Shown here in pieces: positions 1 through 6,315 of a DNA stretch of 15,006 nucleotides; the stretch's first letter is position 1, and the number at the start of each line of letters is the position of its first letter. Location of the stretch: NCBI GenBank assembly GCA_946479255.1, contig CAMLFK010000112.1, forward strand, positions 1 through 15,006, read 5' to 3'. The position numbers and the translations under genes are program-made. Under the pieces are notes generated by a model. That model did no database searches and had not been told where the DNA came from. It saw only the letters and a program-made list of their open reading frames with translations. This stretch comes from an uncultured Oxalobacteraceae bacterium (lineage in GTDB: Bacteria > Pseudomonadota > Gammaproteobacteria > Burkholderiales > Burkholderiaceae).

Positions 1-27
1 CCCTGGGAATGTATACAAGACGCTCAT
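1..27 (-). CDS. mdcH: Malonate decarboxylase malonyl-CoA/ACP transacylase, N-terminal fragment (runs off left edge)
   Basis: Only nine codons are in the window. They read MSVLYTFPG, which fits the start of the acyltransferase family, where a short beta strand leads into an F-P-G-Q-G motif. The ATG overlaps the mdcG stop in an ATGA arrangement (24-27), the same junction type seen at mdcC/mdcD and mdcD/mdcE. In known mdc operons mdcH follows mdcG and encodes the transacylase that first loads the carrier subunit MdcC with malonyl from malonyl-CoA, priming the decarboxylase cycle. The call rests on this short N-terminus plus gene order; the catalytic Ser-His region is outside the window. Confidence 0.75.
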
Positions 28-635
28 GCGGCGATCCTCCAGGGTGCATCGGTCATGACAGGACCGGTGCCAGTCTTGAGCAGCACACGGCCTGCGCTGC
101 GGGTCCACTCGGCTAGTGCGAATGCGCCATGGCCGGTATCGACCTGGATATCGATGCGGCACGCCGTGTTGACCTGCAGCGCGGCCAGGGCGGCCGTCTG
201 CGCATTCGATAAGGGTTGCGGCGCGCGCACCAACAGGTCCAGGTCGCTGTCCGGACGCAGCACCGGCAGGCCGCAAGCGAGGAAGAAGCCCACGCCTCCG
301 GTCGGTCCCCACGCCAGCCCGGTCGCGTCCATTGCAGGCGCCACCACGGCCAATGCGGCAAGTACCGGGATGCCCTTCGGGCGGTCCGCAAGCAGCATTT
401 CCGGACTCACCCAACGCTGCACATCACCTAAGTCGACATACCCTTTGCAGCGCTCGGAGCGCGCCATGCCGCGCATACCAACCGGAACGCGGCCATCCGG
501 CGTTCGTTCGCGCCGCACCACCAATGGCGCGTGCTGCATGAGCCAGGGCGGCTGCGGTCCGTCCAGCGTCAGGCTTGCGCCGGGGGCGAGCCACAACAGG
601 TCGTGCGGCCGGAGCATGTCAGCTTGCGCTTGCAT
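24..635 (-). CDS. mdcG: Phosphoribosyl-dephospho-CoA transferase (holo-ACP synthase of malonate decarboxylase)
   Basis: A 203-residue protein. MdcG attaches the prosthetic group 2'-(5''-triphosphoribosyl)-3'-dephospho-CoA, made by MdcB, to the conserved serine of the carrier MdcC with release of pyrophosphate. Visible family features are the N-terminal R-P-H-D-L-L-W block (residues 9-15), W-G-P-T-G-G-V-G-F (109-117) and the nucleotidyltransferase-like D-S-D-L-D-L-L motif (129-135). Asp131 and Asp133 of that motif match the aspartates regarded as essential in the Klebsiella enzyme. I chose the ATG at 635 because GGAAG lies 9 nt upstream; it overlaps mdcE by 17 nt. An in-frame ATG at 617, which begins just before the R-P-H-D block, is the alternative but has no good ribosome binding site. 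It is followed by mdcH with an ATGA overlap. Confidence 0.93.
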   Translation of the reverse strand: MQAQADMLRPHDLLWLAPGASLTLDGPQPPWLMQHAPLVVRRERTPDGRVPVGMRGMARSERCKGYVDLGDVQRWVSPEMLLADRPKGIPVLAALAVVAPAMDATGLAWGPTGGVGFFLACGLPVLRPDSDLDLLVRAPQPLSNAQTAALAALQVNTACRIDIQVDTGHGAFALAEWTRSAGRVLLKTGTGPVMTDAPWRIAA

Positions 636-1419
636 TCCACTGCGCTTCCAGCAATTGCCGCACTTTCCTCGACGCCTCCCGGTGCTCTCCACCCATGCGC
701 CCTGTCAGGCCGGTGTCGCCGCTGGCGCGGATGTCGGCCAAGGCATCCTCCAACGTCCGACGCACCAGGGCCTGATCGGGCGCCAGCACCCGCCAAAGCA
801 AGCCGAGCGAAGCGTAGTTGCGGATGTCGTAAGCCATCGGGGGCACGCTGGCCGCCAAAGTCTCCAGTGCCTCGACGGAACGCATCGTAATGCGTGCGGC
901 TGAGGCCTTGCCCATCGCATGCACCATTACTTGCGGATCGTCCAGGGCGATGAGGCGGTTGGCCTGGTAGCCGTGCGCGAGAAACGCACCGGACATGGCA
1001 CTGCCGACGATCAGGCCGATCACCGGATGGCCGGCAAGGCGCGCTTCGGCATACGCACCGGCCGCGCCGGCAAGGGCCTGGTGAATGCCGTAGGCTTCCT
1101 CGGCGCGGCCATAGGCCTGGCTGGCGACATCGATCACCGCGACGATCGGCCGTTTGGACGCCTGATTGCGGTCGGCTTCAATGACCTCGTGCACCGCGCG
1201 TGCCAGCTCCCATCCTTCGACCAGCCCGATTTCGCCGTTGCGCGCGCGGGCGAAGCGGTTGTCGGGATCGGGCACCACGGCGATGTAGCGTGCCGGCTCC
1301 CCCGCCAGGCTGGCGTCGGCGACCTGCAGCGCGGTGCAGTAGCCTGGCGCGAGTGGCACGGCGCCGGTGAGCAGCTTGAGCCAGGTGGCTCCGCGGCTTG
1401 AAATGCTTGACTCGTTCAT
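619..1419 (-). CDS. mdcE: Malonate decarboxylase gamma subunit
   Basis: A 266-residue protein, the usual size for the family. With MdcD it forms the carboxyltransferase-like (crotonase fold) heterodimer that decarboxylates malonyl-S-MdcC to acetyl-S-MdcC and CO2 in the cytoplasm. This type of malonate decarboxylase is biotin-independent. Features seen include a P-I-V-A-V-I-D-V segment near residue 105, the glycine-rich H-P-V-I-G-L-I-V-G-S-A-M-S-G-A-F-L-A stretch near the middle that forms the oxyanion-type loop in this fold, and a conserved V-P-P-M-A-Y-D near the C-terminal third. The ATG at 1419 overlaps the mdcD stop (ATGA), with GGGAGGG 9 nt upstream. The 3' end overlaps mdcG. No defects are visible. 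Confidence 0.95.
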   Translation of the reverse strand: MNESSISSRGATWLKLLTGAVPLAPGYCTALQVADASLAGEPARYIAVVPDPDNRFARARNGEIGLVEGWELARAVHEVIEADRNQASKRPIVAVIDVASQAYGRAEEAYGIHQALAGAAGAYAEARLAGHPVIGLIVGSAMSGAFLAHGYQANRLIALDDPQVMVHAMGKASAARITMRSVEALETLAASVPPMAYDIRNYASLGLLWRVLAPDQALVRRTLEDALADIRASGDTGLTGRMGGEHREASRKVRQLLEAQWNASAS

Positions 1420-2267
1420 GATGCCAGGCCCTCCCCGTAGATTGTGCGTACATCCTGTGCAGTGGCTTTCGCTCCCGCATCGACCTTGGCCAGGCTGGCC
1501 AGGAACTCGCGGTAGCGCGCGCTGCGATGCTGCTTCGGCACACCCTGTTCGAACAGGCCGGCCAGCGTGGCGCGCACGATGGCCGTGTCGTCCTCCACGC
1601 AGGCGTCGGCCAGGTGCGTCAACTGGCGCTGCGCGCCGCCAGTCAGGCTCCAGATGAAGGGCCGGTCGCGCGCATCGAATTCGGCCACGCCTGCCTCCTG
1701 CTCGATCACCTGCGGACCATTGAGGCCAAGGCGCGCTTCCGCCGTCAGCACGAGATACGAACACAGGCCGGCGGCAATCGACATGCCGCCATAGCAGCCG
1801 ACCGTGCCGGCGCTGACACCGATCACGGGCCGGTAGCGCCGCAGGTCGACGATCGCGGCCTGGATTTCGGCAATCGCCGCCAGGCCAAGATTGGCTTCCT
1901 GAAGCCGCACCCCGCCGGTCTCGAACAGGATCAGGGCCTGGGTCGGCACGCCCTTGCGGTTGTCCTGCGCGGCCAGTTCCAGCGCCCCGGCTATCTTGAC
2001 GCCGCCCACCTCGCCCATGCTGCCGCCCTGGAACGCGCCTTCGATTGCCAGCACCACCGTTGGCCTGCCGGCCAGCGTACCCTTGGCCACGACAACGCCG
2101 TCATCTGCCTGCACCACCAGGTGCTGCATTGCCAGCCACGGCGAGGTGATGCGCTCGAATGGCCCCACCAGTTCCACCATGCTGCCCGGATCGAGCAGCG
2201 CCCTGGCGCGGCTGCGCGCGCCCTTTTCAATAAAGCTGTCGCGCGCCAGTAGCTGATCTATCTTCAT
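1416..2267 (-). CDS. mdcD: Malonate decarboxylase beta subunit
   Basis: A 283-residue carboxyltransferase-like subunit, homologous to one half of acetyl-CoA carboxylase carboxyltransferase and to propionyl-CoA carboxylase beta chains. It pairs with MdcE to decarboxylate the malonyl thioester on MdcC. Seen directly: an N-terminal segment beginning MKIDQLLARDSFIEKGAR, the glycine-rich E-G-A-F-Q-G-G-S-M-G-E-V-G-G-V-K-I block, F-E-T-G-G-V-R-L-Q-E-A-N for the ligand-binding loop, and the G-T-V-G-C-Y-G-G-M-S glycine loop. All are expected for MdcD. The start at 2267 overlaps the mdcC stop by 4 nt and has AAGGGAG 6 nt upstream; the stop overlaps mdcE. This equimolar-subunit, tightly coupled layout fits the MdcACDE heterotetramer known from Pseudomonas. 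Confidence 0.96.
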   Translation of the reverse strand: MKIDQLLARDSFIEKGARSRARALLDPGSMVELVGPFERITSPWLAMQHLVVQADDGVVVAKGTLAGRPTVVLAIEGAFQGGSMGEVGGVKIAGALELAAQDNRKGVPTQALILFETGGVRLQEANLGLAAIAEIQAAIVDLRRYRPVIGVSAGTVGCYGGMSIAAGLCSYLVLTAEARLGLNGPQVIEQEAGVAEFDARDRPFIWSLTGGAQRQLTHLADACVEDDTAIVRATLAGLFEQGVPKQHRSARYREFLASLAKVDAGAKATAQDVRTIYGEGLAS

Positions 2268-2572
2268 GGCTGGCTCCCTTCCCCGGCTTCTTCGAATGCC
2301 TGTTCGATGCGCATGCGGACCACGCCGGGCGTGGCGCCGCTGTCGTGGATCTCGATGCGCGCGGCGGGCAGCACATTGGCGCTGAAGACCCTGTCGAGCA
2401 AGGCCTGCCAAGTCTGGCCGAAGCCGTTGACCGAGGTCTGCACCGATACTGTGGTGCAGCCGCCGCTGCCCGGCTCCAGCAAAACTTCCAGGTCGCCCGA
2501 ACTGACTACGCCGGTCAGCGCACGGCGCGCGACGGGTGCGCCCGCCGCGAACTCAAACCGCAGTTGTTCCAT
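2264..2572 (-). CDS. mdcC: Malonate decarboxylase acyl carrier protein (delta subunit)
   Basis: A 102-residue carrier subunit. It carries the 2'-(5''-phosphoribosyl)-3'-dephospho-CoA arm, whose thiol holds acetyl or malonyl groups and shuttles them between MdcA (thiol transfer) and MdcD/MdcE (decarboxylation). The attachment serine is expected in the G-V-V-S-S-G-D-L-E-V-L motif; Ser25 here matches the position known for the Klebsiella protein. It is unrelated to fatty-acid ACP and resembles CitD of citrate lyase. An AGGGGAA ribosome binding site lies 5 nt before the ATG, inside the last codons of mdcB, which overlaps by 20 nt. A strong separate site fits the need for stoichiometric carrier. 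The stop overlaps mdcD by 4 nt. Confidence 0.95.
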   Translation of the reverse strand: MEQLRFEFAAGAPVARRALTGVVSSGDLEVLLEPGSGGCTTVSVQTSVNGFGQTWQALLDRVFSANVLPAARIEIHDSGATPGVVRMRIEQAFEEAGEGSQP

Positions 2573-3455
2573 GATGATTCCCCTGAACGGTAAGTGAATG
2601 ATGTTCGATCCGCTCCAGCAGCAAGGCCGCTGCCAGCAAATCGGCGGCGCCCCCCGGCGATACGCGCAGCGACAGCAGTTCGGCTTCCAGTGCGCGCAAG
2701 GACAGGCGGCCCCGTTTGGCGGCCGCGCCGCCCGCGTTCAGCACGCGCATGGCGCCCGTTTGCGCCGCTTCCAGCGCCTGCCGGCCTCCACGCGACAGCA
2801 GGCAGGTGTCGTCCAGCCGCGCCATGATCGCCAGCAATGCGTTCAGCTGGGCCTGATCTTCGCTGTCGCCGCGCCGGCGCGACTGCGCCAGGATGGGCAA
2901 GGCTGCATCGATCACCAGTGGAAAGCCGTTCTGTGCCTGGGCGCGGGCACCGCCCACCCCATAGGCCATGCACGCCAGCGCCCCCTTGTTGGCGGTGGCC
3001 GCCGGCGCATGCGGGTCGTGCCGCAAGGCCAGCGCCGCCGCCCGCTGCGCCACCGCCGCTGCGCCAAGCTCAGTGCTGTCCTGGGCCGCGGCGGTGACCA
3101 GCAATCCGAGCGCCCAGATCGCGCCGCGGTGGGTATTGACCCCGTGGGTGGCGCGCATCATGGCGCGCTCCGCGTCGCGCCCGGCCGCGCCGATCCGCTC
3201 GCGCAGCGCTTGCGCATCCACGCTGCGCTGGCCTTCCTGCGCCATGGCCAGGAAGGCTGGGCGCAGGGTGCGGGCCGAGTGGCACATCAGCATCCAGTTC
3301 AGGTCCGTGTGCGCGCCGTTGCTGCGCATGTCCACCAGCCCGGGCTTGGGTGTCAGCGTCGCCTCGTCGATCAAGGCCTGTACCGCGGTGTCAGCCAGCC
3401 AGTCATGCAATGCTGCATTGCCGCCGGCGTGCTGCTGTAATTGGAGGGAAGTCAT
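2553..3455 (-). CDS. mdcB: Triphosphoribosyl-dephospho-CoA synthase
   Basis: A 300-residue enzyme of the CitG/MdcB family. It joins ATP and 3'-dephospho-CoA to make 2'-(5''-triphosphoribosyl)-3'-dephospho-CoA and adenine, the precursor that MdcG loads on MdcC. Family motifs are present in order: E-A-x-L-T-P-K-P-G-L-V-D-x-R-S-N-G-A-H-x-D-L (31-52), T-H-G-V-N-T-H-R-G-A-I-W (103-114), A-T-A-N-K-G-A (153-159) and D-D-T-C-L-L-S-R-G-G (215-224). The ATG at 3455 overlaps the last base of the mdcA stop (TGATG junction). AGGAG lies 6 nt upstream, supporting this start over an upstream in-frame ATG at 3503 inside mdcA. An intact gene of normal length. Confidence 0.95.
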   Translation of the reverse strand: MTSLQLQQHAGGNAALHDWLADTAVQALIDEATLTPKPGLVDMRSNGAHTDLNWMLMCHSARTLRPAFLAMAQEGQRSVDAQALRERIGAAGRDAERAMMRATHGVNTHRGAIWALGLLVTAAAQDSTELGAAAVAQRAAALALRHDPHAPAATANKGALACMAYGVGGARAQAQNGFPLVIDAALPILAQSRRRGDSEDQAQLNALLAIMARLDDTCLLSRGGRQALEAAQTGAMRVLNAGGAAAKRGRLSLRALEAELLSLRVSPGGAADLLAAALLLERIEHHSLTVQGNHHGTTAV

Positions 3456-5119
3456 CAGGAGCTCCTGAACTTGGCTGGTGGATCGTAGAGACCATCCGAC
3501 CATTCGACCAGCTCACCGATACTCTTGGCGGCAAGCAGCGAGCGGTTGGCCTCGGCGCGGTGTACTCCTATATCTTCGGGCAAGGCAATCAAGCCGTCGC
3601 GCCGCATGCGCGCGGTGTCTTTCGGGTCATGCCGCAAGCCGACCGGCGTCACCCCGGCCACCGCCGCCAGCATGGCCTTGCGCTCCTCGATCGAACGCGC
3701 TTTGTATAGATAGGCGATCCCCTCCTCGGTCAGCACATGCGTCACGTCGTCGCCGTAGATCATGACCGGGGCAAGCGGCATGCCGCTCGCCTTGCCCACC
3801 GCGACCGCATCGAGCGACTCCACGATCGACGGCTGGCCGCCATCCTGGAAGGTCTCGACCATCTGCACCACCAGCTTTTTGCCGCGTGCCAGCGGATCGT
3901 CGGTCTCGATCAGGTCCAGCCAGGCCGGGCTTGCGTGGCGCCTTCCGCCCGGGTCATGGCCCATATTGGGCGCCCCGCCGAAACCGGTGAGGCGGCCGCG
4001 CGTCACGGTCGACGAGTTGCCCAGTCCATCCATCTGCAGGGTCGAACCGATGAACACATCGACTGCGTATTGCCCCGCCAGTTGGCATAGTGCGCGGTTG
4101 GAGCGCATGGAGCCATCGCGCCCGGTGAAGAAGATATCGGGCCGCGCTGCCGTATAGGCTTCCATTCCCAGTTCGGCGCCAAAGCAATGCACGCTCTCGA
4201 CCCAGCCGCTTTCGATGGCGGGTATCAGGGTGGGATGGGGATTCAAGGTCCAGTTGCGGCAGATCTTGCCTTTCAGGCCGAGCCGCTCGCCGTAGGTTGG
4301 CAGGATCAGCTCAATGGCCGCGGTATTGAAGCCGATGCCGTGATTGAGCGACTGCACCTGGTGGCGCTCGTACACGCCGCGGATGGCCATCATCGCCATC
4401 AGGATGTGTAGTGGCTTGACCAGGCGCGGGTCGCGGGTGAACAGCGGCTCGATGTAGAAGGGCTTATCGGCCTGCACCACGAAGTCGATCCAGGAGCCGG
4501 GGATATCGACCCGCGGCAGATCGGCCGGATCGTCGACGATGCCATTGACCTGGGCGATCACGATACCGTCACGGAAGGCGGCCGCCTCCACCAGGGTCGG
4601 CGTGTCTTCGGTGCTAGGCCCGGTGTACAGGTTGCCCTGCCGGTCCGCCAGATAGCCGGCCACCAGCACCACGTTGGGCGTGAGGTCCACATACAGGCGC
4701 GCATACAGTTCGACGTAGGTGTGGATGGCGCCGATTTCGAGCACGCCATCCTGCAGGAACTGCGAGATGCGCAGGCTCTGGGCGCCGGCAAAGGCGAAAT
4801 CGAGCTTGCGGGCGATGCCGCGCTCGAACAGGTCCAGGTGTTCGGGAAGGCTCACGCTGGGCATGATCATGTGCAGGGCGTTGACGCGCTGGGGATCGAG
4901 CTGCACCAGCGAACGGGCAAGGTAGTCCGCCTGCTTCTGGTTGTTGCCTTCCAAAACTACCCGGTCGCCGCTGGCGATCAGCTGCCCCAGGGCCTCGACG
5001 ATCCGGTCGCTGCGCAGCACCGGCCCGTCGCAGAGGTGGGCAACGGCTGCCAGCCGTCGATGCTTTTCGGTCCGTCTCAGATCCCAGCGTCTTGGCGCTT
5101 CCTGCGTTGCGTACTCCAT
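3455..5119 (-). CDS. mdcA: Malonate decarboxylase alpha subunit (acetyl-S-ACP:malonate ACP transferase)
   Basis: A 554-residue subunit of the family I CoA-transferase fold. It exchanges acetyl on MdcC for free malonate, giving malonyl-S-MdcC and acetate, so that decarboxylation by MdcDE regenerates acetyl-S-MdcC. Recognisable segments are the N-terminal W-D-L-R-R block, G-D-R-V-V-L-E-G-N-N-Q-K-Q-A-D, F-A-G-A-Q-S-L-R-I, the N-H-G-I-G-F-N-T-A-A-I-E motif, S-V-H-C-F-G-A-E-L-G-M-E and G-H-D-P-G-G-R-R-H-A-S. All are typical of MdcA, and the length is close to that of the Klebsiella and Pseudomonas proteins. I chose the ATG at 5119 because AGGAGG lies about 5 nt upstream; an earlier in-frame ATG at 5152 would lie within the leader. 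First gene of the operon, divergent from mdcR. Confidence 0.97.
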   Translation of the reverse strand: MEYATQEAPRRWDLRRTEKHRRLAAVAHLCDGPVLRSDRIVEALGQLIASGDRVVLEGNNQKQADYLARSLVQLDPQRVNALHMIMPSVSLPEHLDLFERGIARKLDFAFAGAQSLRISQFLQDGVLEIGAIHTYVELYARLYVDLTPNVVLVAGYLADRQGNLYTGPSTEDTPTLVEAAAFRDGIVIAQVNGIVDDPADLPRVDIPGSWIDFVVQADKPFYIEPLFTRDPRLVKPLHILMAMMAIRGVYERHQVQSLNHGIGFNTAAIELILPTYGERLGLKGKICRNWTLNPHPTLIPAIESGWVESVHCFGAELGMEAYTAARPDIFFTGRDGSMRSNRALCQLAGQYAVDVFIGSTLQMDGLGNSSTVTRGRLTGFGGAPNMGHDPGGRRHASPAWLDLIETDDPLARGKKLVVQMVETFQDGGQPSIVESLDAVAVGKASGMPLAPVMIYGDDVTHVLTEEGIAYLYKARSIEERKAMLAAVAGVTPVGLRHDPKDTARMRRDGLIALPEDIGVHRAEANRSLLAAKSIGELVEWSDGLYDPPAKFRSS

Positions 5120-5133
5120 CGCCTCCTCCTTAT

Positions 5134-5154
5134 GGTTGAACCCATCGTGCAACC
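5134..5154. promoter_or_regulatory. Inverted repeat GGTTG-N11-CAACC in the mdcA leader
   Basis: Perfect 5-bp arms (5134-5138 and 5150-5154) separated by 11 bases, 15 to 35 bp before the mdcA start codon and near the predicted transcription start. It could be an additional regulator contact or a small RNA hairpin in the mdcA 5' leader. No function is established from sequence alone. Confidence 0.35.
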
Positions 5155-5158
5155 GAGC

Positions 5159-5188
5159 TTATTGCGATCGCCTGCCCGATTCAATCAA
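5159..5188 (-). promoter_or_regulatory. Candidate mdcA operon promoter
   Basis: On the minus strand, TTGATT (5183-5188) and CAATAA (5159-5164) are separated by 18 bp. The -10 is poor, as expected for an activator-dependent promoter. A transcription start near 5152 would place the LysR-type palindrome at 5206-5220 about 54 to 68 bp upstream, the usual place for a LysR recognition site. Confidence 0.4.
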
Positions 5189-5204
5189 CCTGGTTCCGGA
5201 TTCC

Positions 5205-5221
5205 TTTACTCTGACAGTAAG
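5205..5221. promoter_or_regulatory. Probable MdcR operator 1
   Basis: TTTACTCTGACAGTAAG contains the perfect inverted repeat TTACT-N5-AGTAA (5206-5220) with the T-N11-A core (T5207, A5219) typical of LysR-type regulators. It lies in the divergent mdcA-mdcR gap, upstream of the candidate mdcA promoter and over the likely -35 region of mdcR. It could therefore serve both for activation of mdcA and for autorepression. A closely similar copy lies at 6200-6216. Confidence 0.65.
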
Positions 5222-5230
5222 CAACGCCGC

Positions 5231-5236
5231 TACAAT
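5231..5236 (+). promoter_or_regulatory. Candidate -10 box of mdcR promoter
   Basis: TACAAT is one base from the TATAAT consensus and lies 23 bp before the mdcR ATG. No good -35 sits at standard spacing; that region is occupied by operator 1, which fits LysR autoregulation. Confidence 0.4.
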
Positions 5237-5258
5237 TAGTCGGCCAAGGGAGAGCACC

Positions 5259-6194
5259 ATGCTGATCGACGAAGAAATCACGCTAAAGAAAATGGAAGTG
5301 TTTCTTGCCTTCATGCGCTTGGGCAGCCTGGCGCGTGTGTCGACCGAACTGGACCAGAGCACGGTCAGCGTGCATCGCTCTCTACACTCCCTGGAAGAAG
5401 CCTTGCGCTGCCCCTTGTTCAAGCGCGAAGGCCGCAACCTGGTCCCTCTGCCCGCTGCGCACACCTTCGCCGAGCATGCACAGCGTGCCTTGGACGAATG
5501 CACGGAAGGCATTCGCAAGGTACGCGAGGCGGCCGGGGTCAACGCCACGCGCCTGAAAATCGGCTCGCTGTATTCGCTGACCTTGCGCTGCATCCCGCAG
5601 TTGCTGATCGGCCTGAAATTTCGCAAGCCGGAATTGGAGATCGCCCTGACGCTGGGCTCGAACGAGCAATTGCTGCGCAACCTGAACGATGGCGAGCTCG
5701 ACGCAATTGTGATTGGTTTACAGGCGCCAATCGACAACAAGGAGCTGGTTTCGGTTCCCATGTTCGAGGATGAAATTCGCCTTGCCGCGCCTTTGGGCTC
5801 CAAGTATGCGGGCGCCGGCAAGGTCGACCTGCAGCAGATGCGCAATGAGAAGTTCATTACACTGGGTAAGGGATTTGTCACTTCCGACAGCTTCCAGCAC
5901 GCGTTTCGCCAGGCCGGCTTCGTGCCTGCATCGGCGATGCAGGTCGGCGACATTTTCTCCCTCATTAACCTGGTCAGCGGCGGACTTGGATATAGCCTGC
6001 TGCCGGCCCGCGTTGCCGAATTCAGTGCCAGGATGGAGCTCATTCCACTGGACGAGCGCTACGTTTCCCACCAACAGATCACGTTGCTGCTGCCACGCAG
6101 CCGCGAGCGCGATCCCAACTTGCTGGCCCTGGCCGCCGAATGCCGGATGTATGGCCGCCGCGACGACGCGGCCCCACGCGCCCCGAATTCATGA
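5259..6194 (+). CDS. mdcR: LysR-type transcriptional regulator of malonate catabolism
   Basis: A 311-residue LysR-family protein. The N-terminal winged helix-turn-helix spans about residues 8-65, with G-S-L-A-R-V-S-T-E-L-D-Q-S-T-V-S-V-H as the helix-turn-helix, followed by the linker helix and a periplasmic-binding-like effector domain (about 95-295). It is divergent from mdcA, which is the classical arrangement for LysR regulators, and MdcR is the known regulator of mdc operons with malonate as presumed inducer. The ATG at 5259 is preceded by AGGGAGA; starts further upstream would lie inside the mdcA leader and lack the LysR N-terminus. Likely targets are the palindromes at 5205-5221 and 6200-6216. 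The assignment as MdcR rests on family plus position; the effector was not deduced from residues. Confidence 0.92.
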   Translation: MLIDEEITLKKMEVFLAFMRLGSLARVSTELDQSTVSVHRSLHSLEEALRCPLFKREGRNLVPLPAAHTFAEHAQRALDECTEGIRKVREAAGVNATRLKIGSLYSLTLRCIPQLLIGLKFRKPELEIALTLGSNEQLLRNLNDGELDAIVIGLQAPIDNKELVSVPMFEDEIRLAAPLGSKYAGAGKVDLQQMRNEKFITLGKGFVTSDSFQHAFRQAGFVPASAMQVGDIFSLINLVSGGLGYSLLPARVAEFSARMELIPLDERYVSHQQITLLLPRSRERDPNLLALAAECRMYGRRDDAAPRAPNS

Positions 6195-6199
6195 TGTCG

Positions 6200-6216
6200 T
6201 TTCCTTTCAGAGTAAA
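6200..6216. promoter_or_regulatory. Probable MdcR operator 2, upstream of matC
   Basis: Read on the minus strand it is TTTACTCTGAAAGGAAA, identical to operator 1 at 14 of 17 positions and keeping the T-N11-A core. Relative to matC, the conserved half CAGAGTAAA faces the gene, as it does relative to mdcA. The distance to the start codon is 99 bp here and 85 bp at mdcA. It begins 6 bp after the mdcR stop. Confidence 0.55.
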
Positions 6217-6235
6217 CATCCCTTCGTCCACGTAA

Positions 6236-6264
6236 TTGATCCGCAACTCCTTCGGGCTTACCTT
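6236..6264 (+). promoter_or_regulatory. Weak candidate matC promoter
   Basis: TTGATC (6236-6241), then 17 bp, then TACCTT (6259-6264). The -35-like box lies 19 bp past operator 2; the equivalent box at mdcA lies 16 bp past operator 1. The -10 is poor, so this would need an activator. Read-through from mdcR is an alternative. Confidence 0.25.
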
Positions 6265-6315
6265 GGTCATATTAAAAAGGCGACCACCGCCCGACGCTGA
6301 AGGAGGAGGAACAGC

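Noticed and set aside
55..903. Plus-strand 282-codon frame opposite mdcG and mdcE.
   Set aside because: Arg/Ser/Pro-rich with no motifs; opposite two overlapping genes with family signatures.
6192..6270. Minus-strand start reading MTKVSPKELRINYVDEG across the mdcR-matC gap, oddly protein-like for about 28 residues.
   Set aside because: It soon becomes Arg/Pro-rich opposite mdcR, has no ribosome binding site, and the region is better explained as operator and promoter. Conservation in relatives would be needed to revive it.
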